Assembly: GCA_910579605.1 (NCBI GenBank)
Contig: CAJTUG010000019.1
Location: 1-29,112, forward strand
Reading direction: 5' to 3'
Origin: an uncultured Muribaculaceae bacterium
GTDB lineage: Bacteria; Bacteroidota; Bacteroidia; Bacteroidales; Muribaculaceae
Length of the DNA: 29,112 nucleotides
Shown here: positions 9,456 through 14,949 of the stretch, in pieces
Numbering within the stretch: the stretch's first letter is position 1
Layout: every line of letters starts with the position of its first letter
Translations under genes and position numbers: made by a program
The notes under the pieces: generated by a model
Told to the model about the DNA's origin: nothing
The model's database searches: none
The model's input: only the letters and a program-made list of their open reading frames with translations

Positions 9456-10253
9456 ATGATCAGTCCTTTAGCACATGTAGACCCGGCGGCAAAAATAGGC
9501 CAAGGGGTAACGATCCACCCTTTCGCTTTCGTAGACCGCGATGCCGTGGTAGGCGATAACTGCGAAATTATGCCCTATGCAAGCATCTGCCGCAGCACTG
9601 TTCTGGGCAAGAATGTAAAAGTATACCAAGGAGCAGTCGTCGGGGCAGACCCACAAGATTTCCGTTGGAAAGGCGAGAACTCTATCTGCACCATAGGCGA
9701 CAACTGCATTATCCGCGAACACGTGATTATAAATCGCGGATTCCGCGAAACTCATGGAACCGTTATCGGTGCCGATACTATTATTTGCGCCGACAGCCAC
9801 GTTGGGCACGACTGCGTTATCGACGGCTCTTGCGTTCTCGGTAACGGCGTGACTATTGCCGGCGGCGTACATATAGAAATAGGGTCTATACTTTCTTCCA
9901 ACGTGGTAGTTCACGAAGGAAGCCGTATAGGCAAATTTGCTCTCATAAAAGGAGGAACACGAATAAGTTCCAATGTTCCTCCATATACTATCATGGCACA
10001 CAATCCGGCCACATATTACGGCGTGAACAACGTGGTAATGGAACGCTACTCCAAGCAGCCTTTCACCCCCGAAGAAATCGACGACGTAGCCAAGGCCTAT
10101 CGCCATATCTATCAGACCCAAACGTCTACTTTCAATGCTCTGAAACGTATTGAAGCTGATATAGAGCCGAGCCGAGTGCGCGACGAAATACTGAATTTCG
10201 TACGCGGATGCAATCTCCGCATCACAGGCATACGTGTAGATTTGGCCGACTAA
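9456..10253 (+). CDS. lpxA: LpxA-family acyl-ACP--UDP-N-acetylglucosamine O-acyltransferase
   Basis: A 265-residue left-handed beta-helix protein made of hexapeptide repeats (I/V-G-x-x-x-x). LpxA transfers 3-hydroxyacyl from acyl carrier protein to UDP-GlcNAc, the first step of lipid A synthesis in the cytoplasm. The family signatures are present: ADPQDFRWKGE (UDP-sugar region, compare the VNQDLKYAGE segment of E. coli LpxA), the catalytic-type His in SHVGHDC (His118), and the PPYTIMAHNPATYYGVN segment near 185. The C-terminal helical domain is normal in length. It begins only 23 bases after the efflux channel gene with no promoter between, and a strong terminator follows, so it is the last gene of the efflux operon. 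In Bacteroides lpxA usually sits beside lpxC-fabZ, so this may be a second paralogue or a relocated gene. The symbol is by family match. Confidence 0.85.
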   Translation: MISPLAHVDPAAKIGQGVTIHPFAFVDRDAVVGDNCEIMPYASICRSTVLGKNVKVYQGAVVGADPQDFRWKGENSICTIGDNCIIREHVIINRGFRETHGTVIGADTIICADSHVGHDCVIDGSCVLGNGVTIAGGVHIEIGSILSSNVVVHEGSRIGKFALIKGGTRISSNVPPYTIMAHNPATYYGVNNVVMERYSKQPFTPEEIDDVAKAYRHIYQTQTSTFNALKRIEADIEPSRVRDEILNFVRGCNLRITGIRVDLAD

Positions 10254-10274
10254 TTTACACGGCACATCCCACAA

Positions 10275-10309
10275 AACTCCCTGAGAATAACTACTCTCGG
10301 GGAGTTTTT
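10275..10309 (+). terminator. Intrinsic terminator of the efflux-lpxA operon
   Basis: AACTCCCTGAGA pairs with CTCTCGGGGAGTT-type sequence (one G-U pair, 12 bp in all) around a 7-base loop, followed by a T5 run. It lies 21 bases after the lpxA stop. Confidence 0.85.
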
Positions 10310-10338
10310 CATTTTCCCGATCATCAAATCAAAACCAA

Positions 10339-10358
10339 GATATGTTATAAAACATATC
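10339..10358. repeat. Perfect 8+8 bp palindrome upstream of the CHAT-like lipoprotein gene
   Basis: GATATGTT and AACATATC form a perfect inverted repeat with a 4-base ATAA spacer. It sits about 30 bases ahead of the -7 box at 10389, where an activator or repressor could bind. The core ATGTT-N4-AACAT is shared with 3397-3410. Confidence 0.45.
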
Positions 10359-10388
10359 TATTACTTAATGCTTTCGATTAAAAAATTG

Positions 10389-10396
10389 TATCTTTG
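10389..10396 (+). promoter_or_regulatory. -7 promoter box for the gene at 10540, with a ~140-base leader
   Basis: TATCTTTG matches TAnnTTTG; no good -33 TTTG is at the right distance. The leader to the start codon is about 140 bases. Within it AGAAACGT (10434-10441) can pair with ACGTTTCT (10484-10491), and AGTCCA (10479-10484) can pair with TGGACT (10521-10526, followed by T4). Confidence 0.45.
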
Positions 10397-10539
10397 TGGC
10401 GTTTGTAAAAAGGAAAACACAATAATCAATCAAAGAAACGTTTTACTTAACTTGCTATTGAAAACTACACGGTAAATCAGTCCACGTTTCTATTTGTAAA
10501 ACTAATGTTCAAAGGCTGATTGGACTTTTTCAACTGAAG

Positions 10540-12687
10540 ATGAAACGAATTCTCATAGCGCCATTGCTTTTCGTTCTGCTGATATCAATTATTTCATCTT
10601 GTTCTACCGACAACAAAGAAGAACCGGAAATACCAGAGATAGAGAACGAAAAGTTGCCCTCCATTCTTGAAAAAGTAGATAACGATTTGGGCTCTGCCGT
10701 ACTGGATGGCGAGATTACCACTACACAGCAAGCTATTGAATATGCTAAGCGTTATTCTGAATATTCCGGAAGCGAAACGCCTCAAGAAGGTTATGTCACT
10801 CTCCATTTTGGAGACTATGAATACTTTATCGATTTTACAGGGACAAGTGTTCTGCAATTTGATACAAACCATGAAGACGAAACAGATGTAGAAGATATCT
10901 GCCGGGATTATGAAAAAAATTTAGGAATCACATTTCCCAATTCTTCATCCCAAACAAAAGCAGAATCACGGGCAACCGACAGTTCTACCGGAGGCAATAG
11001 CTTGCTCACTCGCCGAAATATATTGGTATGGAACATGTTGGCTCAGGAAAAAGAGTTCGCATCTCTTTCTATATCCATCCCATCATATTTCAAAGAACTT
11101 AAAGACAAAGGTCGCGTTTTCACCTATGATATCCAGGAATATGCTCCCTCAAAGAACCACACCTCAGCCTACATGCTTTCCAGATTGCAGAAGATGGCCG
11201 AATATGATGTGGTGTATATAGCTTGCCATGGCAACCCCGATGGCACACTTTGCATACCGAGAGACGGCAGTTTTAATTCCTCGAGTTGTCCGGTGGGAAT
11301 TATTTGTAATCAATACGGTAGATCCAAATATCTCAAGTTGAAAAAAGCATGGTTTGACCGATATGTTAAGACATCAAATAGTAAATTTAACTTGTCGTCT
11401 ACAATAGTATGGGCCTCTGTTTGCTATGCTTTTAATGAAGGTGGAGCATTATATGATTTCTGCAAAGAAAATTCAGTGGCCGATTTTTATGGTGCAGACA
11501 ACATTTGGTTTGCAAATACGTCTTTTGATAAATTTAAAAAATTTTACACCAAATTCATCAACGGAACTCCGTCGCACAGAGCATATTCTATTTTAAGAAT
11601 GGACGAAGAGTATATAGGCGACACCAAAGAACATGGCCGTATTACCGGCCATTTCAAGATGATATCGCCATATCATTCTTTATCCTATTCTTACCCTCTA
11701 ATAAGGAAAGTTGGGAGAGAGGCCCGTGCCACCTACATATTCTATAAAGGCCTGTTAGGCTCTATATATGGCAATAAATCAAGAGTGGCTACTCAAAATA
11801 TATCGGTAGGATTTATAGCAACAGATAAAAATACAGGTAAGCAATTTTTATTACCCGTAAGTGCAGATAACGTTAATACAGACAACTACTATGTAACTGA
11901 ATATGAAGGCGTATCGGCAATTTCGTTATCGTTAAGCAACGAAGCATTACCCCAAGGCACTTACCTCTGCAAGAGTTACATTGATTATGGAAATGGAGAA
12001 CCGGAATATTCCGATAACGAAATCGAGATAGAAATATCCCATGAGTATTATACCAAAGAGCGCTACGATTTCAGCTACAAACGCCGATGGTTATATACAG
12101 AAACAGTTCTGGCCATTGAAAACGAATGGGTTACACCATTCGTATATAAATCTTATTCCAAGGAAGATGATTGGGATGACCATATTTACTTATACTGCAA
12201 CAATGGGCGTTACTTTATTGAAATGCCCACTTTCTCATTTGGCAGATGGTCATACATAAACGTATTTGAGGTGGGAGAGAAATTTGAGACTAAAGTACCC
12301 AATTACTCTGATGAGGTGATGTTTGATGTTTATATAAATTCTACAGTAACTGATGATATAATTACTGCTGCAATTAAAATCAATTTAGACGCGAATGGGA
12401 TGTTTTATAAAAGAGTGCACTTTGATTCGGAATTAACCATAGATCTTGAAAAACAAACAATGAGATATACCCGAAAATACGATCAAATTACTACCGGGAC
12501 TTCCTTTTTTGCCAATATCGGTGAATATAGCAAATATGGAACAGCTGAAATGAAATACGAATATGAGCCTATAGACATGACCTGTACATCAGCATATAAA
12601 GGCAAATCAGACAAACCGACAGATTTCAGCAAATATCCGGGCGACGGAAGCGGGGACTGGCAATATTTCTATGTTCATCCTCAATAG
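10540..12687 (+). CDS. Lipoprotein with putative clan CD/CHAT-like cysteine peptidase domain
   Basis: A 715-residue protein with a lipoprotein signal peptide (hydrophobic stretch, then ISSC; Cys21), so it should be anchored in the outer or inner membrane. Residues about 155-360 have the layout of caspase-fold (clan CD) peptidases such as CHAT, gingipain and clostripain: a hydrophobic strand then His-Gly (DVVYIACHG, His230), and a second hydrophobic strand then a Cys after Ala-Ser-Val (TIVWASVCYA, Cys295). After it come YGADNIWFA and a helix leading to FINGTPSHRAYSIL, like the end of CHAT domains. The spacing of 65 residues between His and Cys is somewhat longer than in the clan CD peptidases I can recall, but the insert is polar. 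Residues 1-150 hold an acidic linker and a helical/beta part; 400-715 is a beta-rich region I do not recognise. Base composition is clearly more AT-rich than the neighbours, which may mean transfer. It is monocistronic, with its own promoter and terminator. The enzymatic assignment is an inference. Confidence 0.8.
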   Translation: MKRILIAPLLFVLLISIISSCSTDNKEEPEIPEIENEKLPSILEKVDNDLGSAVLDGEITTTQQAIEYAKRYSEYSGSETPQEGYVTLHFGDYEYFIDFTGTSVLQFDTNHEDETDVEDICRDYEKNLGITFPNSSSQTKAESRATDSSTGGNSLLTRRNILVWNMLAQEKEFASLSISIPSYFKELKDKGRVFTYDIQEYAPSKNHTSAYMLSRLQKMAEYDVVYIACHGNPDGTLCIPRDGSFNSSSCPVGIICNQYGRSKYLKLKKAWFDRYVKTSNSKFNLSSTIVWASVCYAFNEGGALYDFCKENSVADFYGADNIWFANTSFDKFKKFYTKFINGTPSHRAYSILRMDEEYIGDTKEHGRITGHFKMISPYHSLSYSYPLIRKVGREARATYIFYKGLLGSIYGNKSRVATQNISVGFIATDKNTGKQFLLPVSADNVNTDNYYVTEYEGVSAISLSLSNEALPQGTYLCKSYIDYGNGEPEYSDNEIEIEISHEYYTKERYDFSYKRRWLYTETVLAIENEWVTPFVYKSYSKEDDWDDHIYLYCNNGRYFIEMPTFSFGRWSYINVFEVGEKFETKVPNYSDEVMFDVYINSTVTDDIITAAIKINLDANGMFYKRVHFDSELTIDLEKQTMRYTRKYDQITTGTSFFANIGEYSKYGTAEMKYEYEPIDMTCTSAYKGKSDKPTDFSKYPGDGSGDWQYFYVHPQ

Positions 12688-12714
12688 TTTAATATTTAAA
12701 GACTCGCATGGGAG

Positions 12715-12769
12715 ATATAGCAAAAAAGAATCGGCAGCTTTATAAGTTACCGATTCTTTTTTGCTATAT
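12715..12769. terminator. Bidirectional terminator with a perfect 20-bp stem
   Basis: 12715-12734 is the exact reverse complement of 12750-12769, with a 15-base loop. Each arm carries a run of six A or T residues, so the hairpin gives a U-tract in both directions. It lies between the convergent genes ending at 12687 (+) and 12793 (-). Confidence 0.9.
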
Positions 12770-12792
12770 AATATATTTCGCTATTTCTGTCC

Positions 12793-14307
12793 TTAGAAAA
12801 TACCGTTTATACCACAGAATATCAAAACAAGATAACCGAGCACGAGGCCAACAGCACCCATGATGAGACCGGTTGTAACCATATATTTCTGCTTTATAAA
12901 GCCTGTGGCATCGGCCAAAGCGTTAGGAGGCGTGGAGATGGGGAGAACCATAGCAAGCGAAGAACAGATTGCCACACCGATGAGCAATGTGGATACACCG
13001 CCATAGCTTGCAAGATTATCGGCCATAGACGAGCCTGCAATAGCAAGGATTGGTACAAAGAGTGCTGCGGTAGCTGTATGGCTGATAAAGTTGGCCATGA
13101 GGTAGCACAACAACCCTGAGCCTATTATCACCACTAACGGCGACCATTGGTTGAAAGGTATAGCCTCTACCATGTTCTGAGCCAAACCAGACTGGCGCAT
13201 AGCAACTCCCAAGGCAAATGCACCGGCAATCATCCAGAGGATACTCCAGGAAATCTGTTCCAAATCGCGCTTTGTAATCACACCGGCAATACAAAGAACA
13301 CCGACGGGCAACATTGCAACGACATTGGCATTGACACCGGTAATAGAGTCTGTGAGCCACAAAAGAACAGTTACCGTAAAGGTGATATAAACAAGGATGT
13401 CTTTCAATCCTCCTTCGTGGTGCGACTCTATCTGCAAGAATATTGTTTTCTGTTTAAATGGGAAGAGTTTTTTGAGCATCATCCATGCAATAAACAAAAG
13501 TACAAGAGTAAGAGGCACCATAACCATCATCCATTGGCCGAAACCGATACCTAAATCCATACCGGCAGGATCATTCAGGAACTTGAGTGCGATGGCGTTG
13601 GGAGGTGTGCCTATTGGAGTACCCATACCGCCGATATTAGCCCCGATAGGAATAGCAAGAGCAAGACCTATTTTCCCTTTACCGTCGGCCGGGAGGGCTT
13701 TGAGAACCGGCGATAAGAATGTTAGCATCATAGCTGCGGTAGCCGTATTGCTTATGAACATTGAAAATATAGCCGTTACAAGAAGGAATCCGAGCAACAC
13801 ATTTTCCGATTTTGTGCCGAAGGGTGCAAGCATTACTTTGGCCAACTTAACGTCGAGACCGCTTTTAGTAGCAGCGATGGCTATAATAAAACCACCGATA
13901 AAGAGCATGATAGTAGGATCGGCAAAGCAGTGTAGAATAGCCGTGTTGCTGACAAGGTTAGAAAATTTCTCTCCCATCCCGTCGGTTTGGAAGAACCATA
14001 AAGAACTATCCGAGGTGCAAAACAGCAATAATACCACCACTACCAAAGAAGTCGTCCAGGCGGCCACAACATCAAACAACCACATCAAGGCTGCAAACGC
14101 AAATATTGCCAATACGCGATGCTGGATAGGATTGAGATCCGGCAAACCGTAGAGCTCCGATGGCGCAAGCCAAAGGAACAGAGGCAAACCTATGGCAAAC
14201 AATAATTTCACCAACTTCACCCCAAGAGGATTCTTGTTGCTGCGGTGATTCTTTTTCCATTGGTGGTAAGACTCCACAAGATGGAAACCATGAAAAATTG
14301 TAAACAT
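12793..14307 (-). CDS. SLC13/DASS-family anion:sodium symporter (dicarboxylate-type)
   Basis: A 504-residue polytopic membrane protein of the divalent anion:Na+ symporter family (relatives include VcINDY, SdcS and NaDC), which carries di- or tricarboxylates or sulfate across the inner membrane. Both pseudo-repeats of the family are seen: SNTATAAMM followed by IGTPPNAI in the first half (about 195-240), and SHTATAALF followed by ISTPPNAL in the second (about 415-470). In the second repeat the Asn of the SNT motif is His. The N-terminus has a hydrophilic 30-residue stretch with several His residues before helix 1. The gene is single, read toward the bidirectional terminator, and starts 214 bases downstream of a cobalamin riboswitch, so it is expected to be repressed when B12 is plentiful. 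Succinate is a plausible substrate in this phylum, but the sequence alone does not prove it. Confidence 0.9.
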   Translation of the reverse strand: MFTIFHGFHLVESYHQWKKNHRSNKNPLGVKLVKLLFAIGLPLFLWLAPSELYGLPDLNPIQHRVLAIFAFAALMWLFDVVAAWTTSLVVVVLLLFCTSDSSLWFFQTDGMGEKFSNLVSNTAILHCFADPTIMLFIGGFIIAIAATKSGLDVKLAKVMLAPFGTKSENVLLGFLLVTAIFSMFISNTATAAMMLTFLSPVLKALPADGKGKIGLALAIPIGANIGGMGTPIGTPPNAIALKFLNDPAGMDLGIGFGQWMMVMVPLTLVLLFIAWMMLKKLFPFKQKTIFLQIESHHEGGLKDILVYITFTVTVLLWLTDSITGVNANVVAMLPVGVLCIAGVITKRDLEQISWSILWMIAGAFALGVAMRQSGLAQNMVEAIPFNQWSPLVVIIGSGLLCYLMANFISHTATAALFVPILAIAGSSMADNLASYGGVSTLLIGVAICSSLAMVLPISTPPNALADATGFIKQKYMVTTGLIMGAVGLVLGYLVLIFCGINGIF

Positions 14308-14330
14308 GATAATAATTGGTTTATAATTGG

Positions 14331-14500
14331 TTATGTAAATGTTCCAAAATATCCCATCCGCACAGACAGGAGCGTAAATAGTTGCCGCCGATTATAAATA
14401 ACCGGCGAGAACAGCCTTTGTGCGGTCGCAATCACTGCGCCGACGTAAACAGCTGCATTAGTCGTTTTACGGTAATCTGTCACTTCAAAATCTAATCCAC
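14331..14500 (-). promoter_or_regulatory. Structured leader region between riboswitch and SLC13 start
   Basis: On the transcribed (-) strand this stretch holds nested, well-matched pairings. An outer 7-bp stem joins CCGCACA (complement of 14419-14425) to TGTGCGG (complement of 14358-14364). Inside it is a 10-bp hairpin at 14386-14407 (CGCCGGTTAT/ATAATCGGCG) whose single mismatch on the + strand becomes a G-U pair on the - strand, supporting selection for RNA structure. A third stem, CGTAAA...TTTACG, is at 14444-14471, and its CGTAAA arm could alternatively pair with TTTACG at 14373-14378. An open frame of 50 codons (GTG start at 14483, stop at 14331) also runs through here. There is no U-run terminator. 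Confidence 0.5.
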
Positions 14501-14520
14501 GAGATTATTGAAATAAATGT

Positions 14521-14694
14521 CGCACGGCAGGTCTCCTGACTTATCCCCCTGCCCGATGGCCTTCCCGGAGCCTCTGCCCCAGTGGCATAATGTATCAGAC
14601 AGGTTTACAGGGAAATACAGTAGCGGGTCTGTTCAGGTTTTACACCTGATTCCCTTTTAATTACGGCAAAAAATAAATGCCTGCAAACCATTGC
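14521..14694 (-). promoter_or_regulatory. Cobalamin (B12) riboswitch
   Basis: Read on the - strand, the conserved blocks of the cobalamin riboswitch occur in order: AAAAGGGAATCAGGTG with a matching TGTAAAACCTGAAC arm (around 14632-14660), GACCCGCTACTGTA (14615-14628), GCCACTGGG (around 14578-14586), CCGGGAAGGC, and the B12 box AGTCAGGAGACCTGCC (around 14526-14541). AdoCbl binding is expected to switch off the downstream gene, here the SLC13 transporter starting at 14307. The ends of the aptamer are approximate. Confidence 0.92.
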
Positions 14695-14699
14695 GCCTG

Positions 14700-14731
14700 C
14701 AAAATTAAGCATTTTATTCCGATTAGCGAAA
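14700..14731 (-). promoter_or_regulatory. Promoter for the riboswitch-SLC13 transcript
   Basis: On the - strand, TAATTTTG (complement of 14700-14707) is an exact -7 box. TTTCG (complement of 14727-14731) lies 19 bases upstream in the -33 position. Transcription would start just ahead of the riboswitch. Confidence 0.6.
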
Positions 14732-14882
14732 TATTTCAAAGTCACGAAAGCTTAAACGAGCGTATATGCCATCGACAAAAAACAGAACGATTGTTTGTCA
14801 TCTCCTTTAGCAGCGGCATCTTTCAAAACCTTTTTTACCCCAAACCTTTTTTGGGTATTGTGAATCAATAAGTAGCGGAATT

Positions 14883-14915
14883 TTTTCCATAGCTCTAAAT
14901 TTTTAGCTAACTTTG
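14883..14915 (+). promoter_or_regulatory. Promoter for pheT
   Basis: TAACTTTG at 14908-14915 matches TAnnTTTG, with TTTT at 14883-14886 in the -33 position (21-base spacing). It leaves a leader of about 30 bases. The rest of 14732-14882 between the divergent transcripts shows nothing I can assign. Confidence 0.55.
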
Positions 14916-14949
14916 CAGATTGAAATACAGACACAAAAGCTAAAAAGCA

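Noticed and set aside
9468..10274. A 268-codon open frame on the - strand
   Set aside because: It lies antisense to the lpxA-family gene, whose hexapeptide repeats and signature motifs are clear. The antisense product has no recognisable motif and is rich in Cys, His and Tyr as typical for shadow frames.
13397..14152. A 251-codon + strand frame inside the SLC13 gene
   Set aside because: Antisense to a clear transporter with paired SNT-type motifs; the hydrophobicity is a mirror effect.
14511..14679. AAATAAATG direct repeats at 14511-14519 and 14671-14679 flanking the riboswitch (a mobile unit?)
   Set aside because: Only 9 low-complexity bases, no terminal inverted repeats and no transposase; most likely chance.
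14818..14870. A CCCAAA/TTTGGG hairpin with T-runs ahead of pheT (attenuator?)
   Set aside because: It lies upstream of the predicted pheT promoter, so it would not be in the leader RNA; the stem is only 6 bp.
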